A stretch of DNA of 64,000 nt from Serpula lacrymans var. lacrymans S7.9 (GCF_000218685.1 NW_006763294.1:3011506-3075505); one strand, 5' to 3'. Counted from the stretch's first letter, positions 22,813 to 33,460 are shown. The notes: a model not told the origin generated them from the letters alone. Numbers and translations are program-made.

Positions 22813-22885
22813 TGCATTGGCCAGGGCTTGAACCTGGGACTCCAGCTTTCATGGTCTGGTGCTTTACCAACTAAGCTACCAAGGC
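22813..22885 (-). tRNA. tRNA-like sequence, probably a tRNA pseudogene or SINE head
   Basis: 73 nt in canonical tRNA spacing. The acceptor stem pairs at 6 of 7 positions, the D stem GCTT/AAGC is perfect, and the T arm is perfect (CCAGG-TTCAAGC-CCTGG). A box and B box are both good. The anticodon arm does not fold (only CCAG/CTGG with a 10-nt loop ACCATGAAAG), so the identity cannot be read; a CAT within the loop would mean Met. Likely non-functional in decoding. Confidence 0.5.
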
Positions 22886-23049
22886 GTACTTGGAAAGCAT
22901 ACTGATTTGTTGTATGCCCAGAAGGTCCAGAATCACTGTACACGGGTGTGGATCCAAGTTTAAGGATGTCCGGGTCATGAAAAAATAAGACAGCTATGAT
23001 AGAGTAAGACCAAAAAGAGCGAGAAGAAAACATATGCTTGTAGACTCAC

Positions 23050-25173
23050 TTTCAAGCTGTATAAGTACTAGTAAATCAAAAATCAAAGTAAATTGATTCA
23101 TATTGATGTGATTTGGAAAGCATGGTGATCCACAAATCTATTTACATAGAAAGTATGAAAGAAATCTAGGGAGTCCTCAAAAGTAATGGATGAGTTGGCA
23201 AAATTGCTACCATAAACTGGCATAAGATGAGCAGAACATAGAATACAATCTACATGTATGATTTCTATAGTAGGTGAGTTATCCTCATCAAAATCCAGGC
23301 TAACTAACCACAGTCCTGTTCATTCATCAGCCTCCTCAGCCACATGGGGAAACCATTGTATCATTGCACATGGGTAGTTAGTGCCTTCAAAAGAGAATGA
23401 AAAAAATAGCAATACACGAACAATGTTGAGGCTGGATATCCCAGGTAGTGTAGGGTCACATTCAACAAACACACAGTTACATCGGTGGGACCCTTTTTGC
23501 CATGTTGGAGTTGAACGGATAATCTTGTGTCATATCCCTTGAATACCACTTGGGTTACTTGGTGTGTGGTAGTAAGCCATTGCGGAATGAAAGACAGATA
23601 TTTTGGCATTAAAATGTTGGCCAGGGCAATGGTACATCAAAGGGGGACGGTGCGTTGGGCTCATTCAAATGCTTCTGGCTAAATAAAAACCTTTGAATCA
23701 ATTCAAGGAGGTTTGGTTGGTTGATTTGCTGTCCAAGTTCTTTGGCCATTTTCATGTAGCCACTTTTTAAATACATAGTTAGCTGTGGGATGTCTTTTGG
23801 TCATGACGTGTTAGAGAAAACTTACTACAAATCCTTGCTAGCTCTACATGGCTAATAACACTAGGGTCATGGACAGCCCCAGCTTCGGCTCCATTATTGC
23901 TGGAGGTTTCGTTGTTGTCAAGGTGAAGTTAAGTTTGTTGATCCTCAGAATCTTAGGACAGCATCAGTTAGTGAATACAGAAACATTTAAATGCTGGTAG
24001 CCTTACCTGGGGAGACAGTGTTTACCCATGCATACTCTAAGATATGCCCTCTCAATATCCCACACTTTTCAAAATCGGTGCAGCATGCAGCAAGCTTGTC
24101 GAGCCTCTGGTTTGTCAGAAGCATTTGTCCAAGGGCTTCATAGTGGTTTGATTGCCTCCAGGGTTTTTTGACGGCTTTAATATGTTTTGCCCCTGTGATT
24201 GATGAACAGAGGCCATTGGGAGCTCCAAAATGTTGGATTAGCATACAATGATGCATGAGCAAGTGTTGTCGTGGTAGGGAGAAACCAGTTGGCCACACAC
24301 CAAGTGTTTGAAAGATTGTGTGGTACTGATAGAAACGTGATAGTGCATTTTGTATTTGAGCAATAGTTTCCTCATCTTGTACATCTTGTCGAGCAAGATA
24401 ACAAAACTCCAAAAAAGCACAAAAAGTGCAAGCCATATCATTGGGTACATGGCCTGTAATAGCTGGTAAATAAACCTAGAAAAATAAGAAGTCAACTCTT
24501 CAATAATGGTTAAAATAATAGCGGTTATACCTTCATCAAGGCTTTTGAATCGTCCCCTGTCCACTGTTTGAAGCTGCGGCCCTCTGAAAATCTTTGTAGG
24601 CCAGGGAAGATATAGCTAAGGCAATTCTAACGAGTTTGATTAGCCTAGATTCTAAGAGAAAGCCAGGAATACACACCAATGATCAATATCATCCAGGATC
24701 TCATCTGCTCATTTTTTGGCATGTGTTTGAACCAGATATATTTTGACCCATGAGACTAAATGGTCTTTGAATGTTCCCTTGATTATTTGATGTAGTAAAT
24801 TGGGGGACAAGACTTTGTGTATATCAGCATGGGGGAATTATTTATGAATGGCTATATAAGAAACTATTAAGTAGTAAAATTAGTTAAGAAAGCAAACAAC
24901 ATACCACAATGTTACTGACTACTCCATATTCATCCCAGATCATATCCAAGCTGAACAAATTGAGTAGAGCTTCTGTGTGTTCACACATCTGTCATGCTCT
25001 TGGTACATCTAGATTCTGAGGAGTTGCTGTGCATCTGTAAAGATAGATGCTTTAGATTAAAAGTGTAAGACTTGCAGACATGGCAGCATACCTAGGGCAC
25101 CAACCTTGTACAATACAAACTAAAAGTGTCTGCTCAGGATAGTCAGCAATGTACGGGCCAATACCATACACTG
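23050..25173 (-). pseudogene. Plavaka-type transposase, unit 1, C-terminal half
   Basis: Continuation of the gene at 32179-33460, cut by element D. Blocks on the minus strand: YIADYPEQTL near the D junction; the region of 23987-24436 with SLPRQHLLMHHCMLIQHFGAPNG, SSITGAKHIKAVKKPW and QMLLTNQRLDKL (motifs read separately); then CVFVECDPTLPGISSL, NYPCAMIQWF, DFDEDNSPTIEIIHVDCIL and FYVNRFVDHHAF. The same blocks occur in the same order in unit 2 (57013-59370). Short introns separate exons; stops and frame changes are present. Family naming rests on recall of the basidiomycete Plavaka/KDZ transposase group. Confidence 0.78.
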
Positions 25174-25589
25174 TGTTACGCACAAAGTGCTTAACAAAGT
25201 CTGAGGGTTCGTCGAGTTTGTTCAAAGAGACTTATCCGAAGACAAGTTCGAGGATGTAATTCTGAATAGAGGGATTCCAACGGTTGTTGGTCTTCTTCCG
25301 TATGGAAGTCTGATCTTGGAAGTTCTAGCTTTGTAAGCGTGAACTGCGTAGAATTGTATTGGAGAATACTACTACTGTTACAAGCGTATTTATAGAGAAG
25401 TAAGTCGGCGATAGGAGTTATGTCCTATCTAGGGTAGGTCTGTCCGTTGAGGACTGAGTACTATACAAAGTAATAGAAGTGCGAGAGGAGCGGAAGTGTA
25501 TGTGAGGGACGTGAGTCATCGGTCCGATAGTATAACCGATGAGTAAAGAGAAATGAGTAGTCCGTAATAGAGGTAGACAAATCGTAACA
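25174..25589 (-). repeat. 3' LTR of element D
   Basis: 416 bp with TG...CA ends (TGTTACGATTTG start on its own strand). It differs from the 5' LTR at four sites, each CG in one copy and TG in the other on the plus strand. Confidence 0.96.
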
Positions 25590-25613
25590 TTACCCCCTTA
25601 CTTGCTTCGAATT

Positions 25614-26501
25614 TCACCGAAATTTGGTACCCTCGCCATCCATGTTGTAGCTGTCGTCGTAGCTGACATCTCCATGTAATCCCTCCATCAGAATCCTATC
25701 TTCATTTTCCCTACGAATAGGGCACCAATTGAAACTATGCCCTGGTGCGCGTCTATCGCAGTCGGGGCAGTAGTAAGCTTCGCAGTAATATGTACGGTGA
25801 TCACTCCAACCGCAGTTTTGACAGTAAGGAGCGTTGTCGCGAACACCTTGGTGGTACTTTCGTCGGGTATTGGACGAGGTGTCGGATTTGGGAGTGGGGG
25901 GATCGTCATCTCCCAGGTTGTACGTTCCCGCGTACAATTGGTCGATCATGTCGGCGTCATCTACGTTGATTGGATTGGAAGGGGAGCCGGTCTCAGGCCT
26001 GTGCGTTACACCAGGCGGACTGTCTTTCGGACTCTTCGACGTATGAGATTGCCGATTCGATGGAGTTCTGACGGCGGGGATCTGGAGTATCACTTCTTGT
26101 CGGCCTAGTCGGGCTCCTCGTCGTTTCGTCAGGCGACGGGTTTGGGCGTTTGGTACTGGTCGAGGCAGAGGTGACTGCGGTGGTAGTGGTTCTGGGTTCG
26201 ACCCAGTGGAACGGGGACTGGAGGGGTTCGACCCTTGTGAGGTCGGGCTGGTTGGGACGGTGGGAATGTATTTTTCCGCTAACTGGGTGGGCGGAGGTTG
26301 TGGAGTGGCGGTGGGGTAGGTGAGCTCCGGGGTAACACTGATCTGATCTGGGTATAATGGGGACCGGCGGGACAAACCGGGTGGAGGAGTACTCGTATAG
26401 CCGTCTCGCTCTATCCGCGTGCGCGCCTCGGTTAGCAAGATCTTCCCGCCTAATTCCAAATATGCCTTTGCCGCGTCCGTCTGCCCACTCAAGGAGTTCA
26501 T
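25614..26501 (-). CDS. Element D ORF3b: Pro-rich protein with tandem zinc knuckles
   Basis: 295 codons. Residues ~35-125 are very rich in Pro, Ser and Thr. The region around 125-150 is basic (RRLTKRRGARLGRQ). Near residues 220-265 are two CCHC-like fingers: CQNCGWSDHRTYYC (CX2CX4HX4C exactly) and CPDCDRRAPGHSFNWC (CX2CX6HX4C). These suggest nucleic-acid binding like a Gag nucleocapsid, although the true gag is upstream. The ATG overlaps the context TGA-GG-ATG after ORF3a, in the -1 frame, compatible with reinitiation or a frameshift joining ORF3a and ORF3b. No homologue is recognised with certainty. Confidence 0.7.
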   Translation of the reverse strand: MNSLSGQTDAAKAYLELGGKILLTEARTRIERDGYTSTPPPGLSRRSPLYPDQISVTPELTYPTATPQPPPTQLAEKYIPTVPTSPTSQGSNPSSPRSTGSNPEPLPPQSPLPRPVPNAQTRRLTKRRGARLGRQEVILQIPAVRTPSNRQSHTSKSPKDSPPGVTHRPETGSPSNPINVDDADMIDQLYAGTYNLGDDDPPTPKSDTSSNTRRKYHQGVRDNAPYCQNCGWSDHRTYYCEAYYCPDCDRRAPGHSFNWCPIRRENEDRILMEGLHGDVSYDDSYNMDGEGTKFR

Positions 26502-26503
26502 CC

Positions 26504-26893
26504 TCAGCGTCGTTCCAAATATTCCAAAACTAACTTTTCCATCCGGAGTGCCCGACAGATACTCGAGTCCTGATTGTTGTGCCGCGAATGCTCGTTTTCC
26601 AACGAATGTAGTGAGTCTATGGCTTTCAGGAGTTCGTCAGCCATGAGGTCTATGTTAAGGAAAGTGTATAGGGAAGAAAGAGCGTGGTACACATCGGGAT
26701 AGCGTTTTTCTGTTTCACGAAATAGATAGACGTGGGCGTTTTTGGCTGACATTAATTCTATGGCGTCAGAGACGTCAGCCTGGTTGTGTCGTTGCCCTCG
26801 GGCAAAGGACACTCGTTTGTCGGCTAGCATGTTGGCTTCGCCGGGTACAGAGTAGGTGGTGATGGGGAAGCCGGTAGAGTGAGAAGTAGACAT
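26504..26893 (-). CDS. Element D ORF3a: helical protein of unknown function
   Basis: About 129 codons from the ATG at 26893 (an upstream ATG in the same frame at 26995 overlaps the pol end and is less likely). Sequence such as PGEANMLADKRVSFARGQRH and YHALSSLYTFLNIDLMADEL looks globular and helical, with no signal peptide or membrane segment. It lies 53 nt after the pol stop and 2 nt before the ORF3b start codon. Together they may encode one additional retrotransposon protein. Function unknown; not an envelope. Confidence 0.6.
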   Translation of the reverse strand: MSTSHSTGFPITTYSVPGEANMLADKRVSFARGQRHNQADVSDAIELMSAKNAHVYLFRETEKRYPDVYHALSSLYTFLNIDLMADELLKAIDSLHSLENEHSRHNNQDSSICRALRMEKLVLEYLERR

Positions 26894-26945
26894 GTTGTGT
26901 GTTTTGAGAGACAGAGGATTGGTGGTGGTGGGGGTGGTTGTCTCT

Positions 26946-29900
26946 TCAACGCAGTTTGTGGTCTCTCTTATAGGCTTCCAGTATCTCCGCAGCATTGGTC
27001 AGGTGTTCTTCTGGTTCCCATGAGTTTTCGGAATGAGGGTAATGGCGCCATTTGATCAGGTAATGGCGTCCGCATTTCCAGGGTTTGTGTCTAAGAATAC
27101 TTTCTACTTCAAATTCTTCTTCTTCGTTGATAAGGTCAGGTGGTGGTCGGATAAAGTTCGGTCCGTGAGTGTCGGTTTTGGTATACGGGGTTAGGAGGGA
27201 TGCGTGGAAAACGTTGTGTATCCTCCAATGGGGAGGTAACGATAATCGGTAGTTTACCGGAGAAATCTTTTCTTGGATGCGGAAAGGTCCGATGCATTTC
27301 ATGTTGAACTTCTTGTATTCGGTGGCTTTTTCCCGCAGGTTGGTGTTTTCTAACCACACCTTTTGTCCTTCTGAGAATCTGGTGAACTTTCCGTTCGTTC
27401 GTTTCATCATCTTGCTTCTCGCTAGTTCGTGTGCTTTTAGAGCGTTCTCTCTTGCCCTAAGCAGTTCGGATAATCGTTTTTCTACTGACGGGATGTTTGT
27501 GGATCGGTGTTTAGTCGGGATTCCTCAGGGTTCGTATCCCATGAGGAGGTAGAATGGCGATTGGTTATTCGTGGAGTGTGGCCGTTGGTTGTGGCAGAAT
27601 TCGGCCGTCGTAAGGTACTTTGCCCAACTGTGTGGTTGATTCTGGCAAAAGATGCGGAGGTAGATCTCTAGTTCTTGATTGGATTGTTCTGTTTGTCCAT
27701 CAGTCTGTGGATGGTATGCCGTGGAGAGTGCGGTTTCGATGTTTAGGAGTTTGTGGAGTTCTTTTGATACTTCAGAGGCGAATTGTGGGCCTCTGTCGGA
27801 TATGATTTTGTCGTGTAGTCCAAACCGTTTGAAGACAGAGTCATGGAAGATTCGTGCAGTTTTGAGTGCGTCGATGGTTTTGTGGCAAGGTGAGAGGATT
27901 ACCCCCTTACTAAGTCCTTGGTCTACCACGACCATTATACTGTCATACCCTATAGACTCGGGTAAGTCTGTAATGAAATCCACCGAGAGATACTTCATCG
28001 GTTCACTGGTCTTCGGTGTTTGATTCGGGATCAACGGTACCGTGGTCGGATGCGTGTTTACTTTGGCTTGCTGGCAAGTTGCGCATCCTTTCACGTATTC
28101 CTCTACCTGTTTCATCATTCCTGGCCACCAATAGGATTTTTTTATTAGTTGATAGGTTTTTAGTCTTCCTGGGTGTCCTGCAGTTAGCAAGTCGTGGTGA
28201 TTTTTGATGATCGTTCTCTGTTCTTCTGCAGTGTCGATCAGTAGTTTGTTCTGATAGAAGAACTGTCCTTCCGCTTTGTGCCAATCTTCCTTTTTCGTTC
28301 TTCCAGGGTAGTTGTCGTTGGTGAGCATTGCTGGCTCTATTGTGTCTTTTATTGTTCTCGTGTGATACAGAAACGCCGACGCTGGTATCATTGGGGTGTC
28401 GTCGTCGTCGTCGTCCGTGTTATCGATGTACAAGTCGGGTCGTCTCGAGAGTGCGTCAGGTACCACCATGTGGGTTCCAGGTACGTGCTCTAATGTGTAA
28501 TTGTATTGTGACAGTTCCAGCTGCCACCTTTGTTGTCGTGGTGTGAGTTTCCTGGCCTCCTGCCAGTACGTCAGGTTCTTGTGATCCGTTAGAATTTGGA
28601 TCGTGTGTGGGCTTCCTAAAAGCAGGTGTTTCCACTCCTTCAGAGCTCTCATTACCGCTAAAAGTTCCTTGTCGTAGATCTGGTAGTTTTTCTCTGCGGG
28701 GGATAGGGTTTTCGAGAAAAATGCGCACGGGTGCCATTGTCCTTGATCGTCTGGTTGCATTAATACAGCTCCGGTGGCGTGTTTGCTCGCGTCCGCTGCT
28801 ATCTTCGACGGTTTTGAGGAATCGGGGATTTGGGTTACAGGGGATTTGAGGAATCTTTGTTTCAATAGTTTGAAAGCGTCATCTTCGATTTTCGTCCAGT
28901 TCCACTTTTTGTCTTTTTCTAGCAAGGCGTTTAGGGGTTGGGCTAGGTCAGAGTAATGGCCTATAAACTTCCTGTAGAAGTTTCCGTAACCTAAGAACTT
29001 CCGTACGCCTTTGGTGTCTTTCGGGGTTGGCCAATCGCGTATTCCTGCGAGTTTGGCTGGGTCCATGGATACCTGGTTGTGGGAAACAATCATTCCCAAG
29101 TACTCGATGGTCTCCGCCTCAAAGGTACATTTTTCAAGTTTCAGGAATAGGTCGTTTTCTCGTAGCCTTTGTAGAACCTGTTTTGTCCGGATGCGGAGTG
29201 TTTCGACATTGGTGTCAAAGATGAGGATGTCGTCCATGTATATGATCATCCAGCCTTCATCAATATAGTCTTTGAATTTGTCGTTCATCAGCCTTTGGAA
29301 TGTTGCCGGGGAATTGCACATGCCGAAAAACATGACCGTTGGTTCGAATACTCCCTTGCTGGTTTTGAAGGCAGCTTTCCATTCGTCTCCTTCTTTTATC
29401 CTTACGTTGTTGTATCCCCAACGTAGATCCAGTTTAGTAAAGACGGTGGCTCCTTTCAATCTTTCGATGAGGTCGGGTATGAGGGGTAGTGGATATGGGT
29501 CTTTTACGGTATATGTGTTTAGTTTTCTGTAATCTTGGCATGGTCGGAGTGATCCGTCCTTCTTGCCAATGAAGAAGAAGGGGGACACCTGTGGCGACTT
29601 GCTTGGCCTGATGTATCCCTTTCTGTAGTTGTCCGTCAAGAATTCCGTTAACGCTTCATCTTCCTTTGGTGTCAGTGGGTACAGTTTGCAATCCGTAGGT
29701 ACAAATTCCGGTTTCATGTTGATTACATGATCATATTCCCGTCGCTTGGGGAGTCTTTCCGATTTCTTCTTGTCAAAGACGTCTGAATAGCCCTTATATT
29801 CATCTGGGAGGATATGTTTTTCTTTTCTTTCTCCGTGTATTTGTGCGTGTTCCATTGCCGAGTTGACTTTTAATCGAATCGTGGTTCGAGGATAGGGTGT

Positions 29901-30428
29901 GTGGTCGGATACGTATCTGTGAATGGTTTCGTATTCGTCCTCGTCTACTGTGGTTGTCCTGATTTTTGTTTCCGTGGTAGTTTGGTTTGTCCTGATTGAG
30001 TGTTTGTCTGAGTACGGTAATTCTTTGTCTTTCCAGTTAATGACCGGGTTGACTTTTCGTAACCAGGGGAAGCCTAGCAGTACGTCTTCTCCGTCCAGTC
30101 CGGTTAATAGAAACTTCGTAAACCTGTTTTGTCCTCCTGCGTCTATTCTCTGATAGGTGCAATGCGTAATTTTTCCGTTTTTGTTCGTGGTTCCGTCAAC
30201 GTTTTTACACGTTATAGGGGTCGGGAGTTTTTGGAGGGGGAGTCGGTTTTTAATGGCGAATTTTGTGTCCATGAAGTCGTCCGTAGCTCCTGAATCTATC
30301 AGGGCTTTGGTTCCGATGGTTTTCTGTTTTAACGAGCAATCAATTCGTAAAGAGTTGGCATTGATCGTTGCTATTGTTACAGTTGCCATTTTCGACAGTA
30401 CTAACATCGGGGTAGTCCGTCGTTTCAA
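26946..30428 (-). CDS. pol: Element D pol: protease-RT-RNase H-integrase-chromodomain, one in-frame stop
   Basis: Read in the -1 frame from gag. Counting from 30428: protease DSGA (residue 45-48), RT TKLDL (331) and YMDD (397-400), RNase H ADAS (545) and TDHK (614), integrase HHDLLTAGHPG plus CATC zinc site (744-785), catalytic D817, D878 and E914 with D-36-E spacing. After a single TGA at 27525-27527 the same frame runs on to 26946 and encodes an SH3-like GPFRIQEK region and a chromodomain (EEEFEVESILRHKP, LIKWRHYPHSENSWEP). CCC TGA GGA would be CCC CGA GGA before a CpG to TpG change. No methionine start is needed if frameshifting is used. Confidence 0.93.
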
Positions 30429-30434
30429 AAACCC
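30393..30434 (-). promoter_or_regulatory. -1 frameshift signal of element D: heptamer GGGTTTT plus hairpin
   Basis: The gag codons GAG GGT TTT TGA place GGGTTTT (30434-30428) in the X XXY YYZ phase, with the stop immediately after. After a 5-nt spacer a hairpin can form at 30422-30393: CGAC with GTCG and ACTA with TAGT around a 9-nt loop. GGGUUUU followed directly by a stop is, from memory, also the arrangement in barley yellow dwarf virus. No translation data. Confidence 0.75.
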
Positions 30435-31312
30435 TCGTCTTTTAATTCTTTCATCGCCTCAGCTTTTTGGTCTTCTCCCAACTCCCTCCACATCCTCATG
30501 ATGTTTTGGACCCTGTCTTCTTCTACCACTGTCTTGACGTCATCTTCAGTTTTGGTTTGACGTACCTTTCTTTCGGGAGTTTTTCCTTTGTTCCTACAAT
30601 TCCTCCCGATGTGTCCTTTTTTGTTGCATATGAAGCACCTTCCTTCCTTCCTCCTGGTTTCTTCTTCGTCTTTGGTCAGCCTTTTCACGCTGGTGGATGG
30701 TCCACTTTTGCAATTTTTGTCGTACTGTCTTTCTTTGTTTCTGGCCCCCCACATTCCTTCCGAGATGGTGTTGGCACTGATCCAGTTGGCATCTAGGTTG
30801 GCCACCGTGTTCATCCAGTCTTCAATGGTGACCAGTTCCTTTCCGGTGAGTGCTCCGCGGAGGAGGGGGGGTCGGATTGCCTTTTGATAAACCATGATCA
30901 TGGCTTCGTTGTTGATGCCGCTTTTCCCGGCATCTAGCATAAACCTCGAGTTGAATGCCACTGCATTTTCTCCTGGTTCCATCCTCATTTTCATCAAGGC
31001 GGCCGAAGCCGTTCCTTTGACATTTGCTGTTCTGAAACTGGCTGTGAATGTTTTCATAAAATCTGCCCATGTGGGGTAGGCGTTCTTGTCTTTGTATTCG
31101 GTCATCTTGGCTTCACTCCACGAGGCGGCGGATCCGTCCTTCATGTAGCTGAGAGCCACGTACACCTTTTTCTTGTCAGAGGTATAAATGGTGTCGTTGA
31201 TGTCAAAGTGTAAGTCAGTGGATGATATCCATCTTTGGGCCTTGTCTGGGGTCCCATCAAAGTCGTCGATTTTCCCAATCATAGTGGGTTTGGGTGTCGT
31301 AGCGTTTGACAT
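30425..31312 (-). CDS. gag: Element D Gag (capsid and nucleocapsid)
   Basis: 295 codons from the ATG at 31312. A retrotransposon gag capsid domain spans about residues 10-200 (FDGTPDKAQRWISS, YVALSYMKDGSAASW, NSRFMLDAG). One zinc knuckle CFICNKKGHIGRNC (CX2CX4HX4C) lies near residue 228, followed by a charged helical tail. It ends at TGA 30427-30425 inside the frameshift signal. The frame remains open upstream for about 135 codons to a TAG near 31726 without any ATG, with protein-like composition (Pro-rich, EDDFEEYAAEGEP), so the real N-terminus may be further upstream. Confidence 0.9.
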   Translation of the reverse strand: MSNATTPKPTMIGKIDDFDGTPDKAQRWISSTDLHFDINDTIYTSDKKKVYVALSYMKDGSAASWSEAKMTEYKDKNAYPTWADFMKTFTASFRTANVKGTASAALMKMRMEPGENAVAFNSRFMLDAGKSGINNEAMIMVYQKAIRPPLLRGALTGKELVTIEDWMNTVANLDANWISANTISEGMWGARNKERQYDKNCKSGPSTSVKRLTKDEEETRRKEGRCFICNKKGHIGRNCRNKGKTPERKVRQTKTEDDVKTVVEEDRVQNIMRMWRELGEDQKAEAMKELKDEGF

Positions 31313-31762
31313 GGTGTAGGTAGGTGGGGTAGGAGATGGGTTGGGTGCGGTGGGGAGTATCTGTGGTGTGGGAAGGGGTATTGGTTCACCTTCCGCTGCG
31401 TATTCTTCGAAGTCGTCTTCGTTGTAGATGTTTTCTGTGGTTACTGGAGGATCGTGTTGTGTTCTGGGGATTAGTTGTGGATGACTTTCCGCGTAGAACT
31501 GTAGCCAACATGTTCTGGCTTCGTAGAATGCGTCTGCCTGTTCTCTGGTGTGGAGTCGGGTGATGTCTGGTTGAGGGAAGGGGGGTGGTGCTGCTATCCT
31601 TCCTTGTCTGGACGATGTCGGGGGTGTTGCTGTCTGAGTCTGTAAATTGTCTGAGCTTCTTCCTGCTCTCTGAGATCTGGTTCTTGGTCGTTGCGACGTA
31701 TTGTCGGCTTTTTCTTCCCAAACCTAAATAGGTGGGACTTCTGGTATGGAATACGATTCTTT

Positions 31763-32178
31763 TGTTACGCACAAAGTGCTTAACAAAGTCTGAGGGTTCG
31801 TCGAGTTTGTTCAAAGAGACTTATCCGAAGACAAGTTCGAGGATGTAATTCTGAATAGAGGGATTCCAACGGTTGTTGGTCTTCTTCCGTATGGAAGTCT
31901 GATCTTGGAAGTTCTAGCTTTGTAAGCGTGAACTGTGTAGAATCGTATTGGAGAATACTACTACTGTTACAAGCGTATTTATAGAGAAGTAAGTCGGCGA
32001 TAGGAGTTACGTCCTATCTAGGGTAGGTCTGTCCGTTGAGGACTGAGTACTATACAAAGTAATAGAAGTGCGAGAGGAGCGGAAGTGTATGTGAGGGACG
32101 TGAGTCATCGGTCCGATAGTATAACCGATGAGTAAAGAGAAATGAGTAGTCCGTAATAGAGGTAGACAAATTGTAACA
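31763..32178 (-). repeat. 5' LTR of element D
   Basis: 416 bp partner of 25174-25589. The 5-bp duplication CACTG follows at 32179-32183. Confidence 0.96.
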
Positions 32179-33460
32179 CACTGCATGTTTAAAATGACCG
32201 TCTGGGCACTGCACTACTTCAGGTACTGTTATGCCGGGCTTTAGATCTTGAAGAATGTATGATACTGAGCTGTGAAATGGCTGGTGCCTGAACTTTCAGA
32301 ACTTGGCATTATTCAAATGTTTTTGTTTAGCTAAAGCCATTTATTAGTGATTTGTACTGAATAGAATCAGATGAGAGACTTACTTTTCGGTATTGAGAGG
32401 AACCCTAGTAGGGCCAACACATTTTGATAAGCACGCCGGACACTATTGTGTACATTGCCTATAGAAATATAAATCAGATAATATTTGTTCTGTCCAGTTG
32501 CAACAGACACAGTGGTCTTGTTGCTGCCAAGAATAATTGGCACAAACATAGAGCCATGGGTGTTGTCGTCTTGAGAGATGATATCAGCTTGCTTCCAAGC
32601 CCACTCACCAGACATAAAGTTCTGATATTGCCATTTACCATTTGCATCATAGTGTTGTACTGGCTTATAGTCAAAATGACCATCAAAGCCTTGGTTTGAA
32701 AGCATGTTTTTGACAATTGCATGTGGGCTCTGGGAAAAAACTTTGAATGACTTTGACATCCAAGTTGGGGTGTTTTTTTTTGGAAGCTCGCCATCATACA
32801 AGAGTGAGAATGACTGCCACAGTATATCACCAAGAGTAGTTGCATCAATTGTGTTGTAAAGATCAGCTGCATTTGGAAAGGGCATAGAACCATCTGATAA
32901 CTATTGCTTGATAAAGGATGTGCGCCAGAGGTCCATGACTGTATTGATTTCTCCAGCTGACATCTGATTTTTTTGTATAAAAACTCAGCTGTCTCAAACT
33001 CAATACAATCATGAAATGGGGTCCAGTCTGATTGAGATGGAGGTTGCTGTGGTGCTGGGAGTGAACCTGGAGGTAAGTATTCACTGTATTCATTACTAGG
33101 CATACCTGTATCATATATTAGTAGAATAAATGAGATTTAAAGAATTAAAAGTACTCACCGTTAATAGAAGGATGATATTCAACTTTGGGACCAAGTAAAT
33201 GCGGCTGGTCCGTCCCAAAATTTCCTGAATTGTTGGCTTAGATATCCATAGAGTCATCATCAGGAGTAGGTGTGCGGCCTTGGCTTGGAGGCTGAGGTCT
33301 CTGTGGATTGAGAAAGGATGGGTGTTGAGTTTGCATATGCTTGGTGAGGCCAGAGCTGTTTCAAAACCAGTGGTTACAGCCTGGAGTTCTGCAATGCAGC
33401 ACTCCATCTGTGTGGTATTGACAGCAATATGTGTGCATGTAATTGGAGGAGCTATAAAGA
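32179..33460 (-). pseudogene. Plavaka-type transposase, unit 1, N-terminal half
   Basis: The minus strand carries a degenerate N-terminal C2H2 finger near 33330-33400 (CNHWF-stop-NSSGLTKH, the stop being TGA where unit 2 has Arg-like context). The core follows, with LYNTIDATTLGDILWQSF, SMFVPIILGSNKTTVSVATG and YYLIYISIGNVHNSVRRA. The block (I/V)ILGS(D/N)KTTVS...YPLYLSIGN is typical of Plavaka transposases. Exons are separated by short introns. The downstream half lies at 23050-25173, beyond element D. Confidence 0.82.

Larger units (their letters stand above)
25174..32178 (-). mobile_element. Ty3/gypsy chromovirus D, young and nearly intact
   Basis: A 7005 bp element with two 416 bp LTRs that differ at only four positions and a perfect target duplication CACTG (25169-25173 and 32179-32183). 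Order on the minus strand: LTR, gag, pol in the -1 frame, chromodomain, an extra ORF3, LTR. A single in-frame TGA in pol (27525-27527) is the only clear defect of the polyprotein. It is inserted in the Plavaka unit 1 transposase gene, in the same transcriptional direction. Confidence 0.96.

Noticed and set aside
22813..22885. Functional elongator tRNA-Met
   Set aside because: The anticodon stem does not pair and position 33 is C rather than T.
25737..26108. Plus-strand frames across element D
   Set aside because: Shadows of the minus-strand ORF3 and pol; no motifs of their own.
26501..26504. Frameshift heptamer between ORF3a and ORF3b
   Set aside because: The sequence around CGACGCTGAGGATG has no X XXY YYZ heptamer; reinitiation is more plausible, but unproven.
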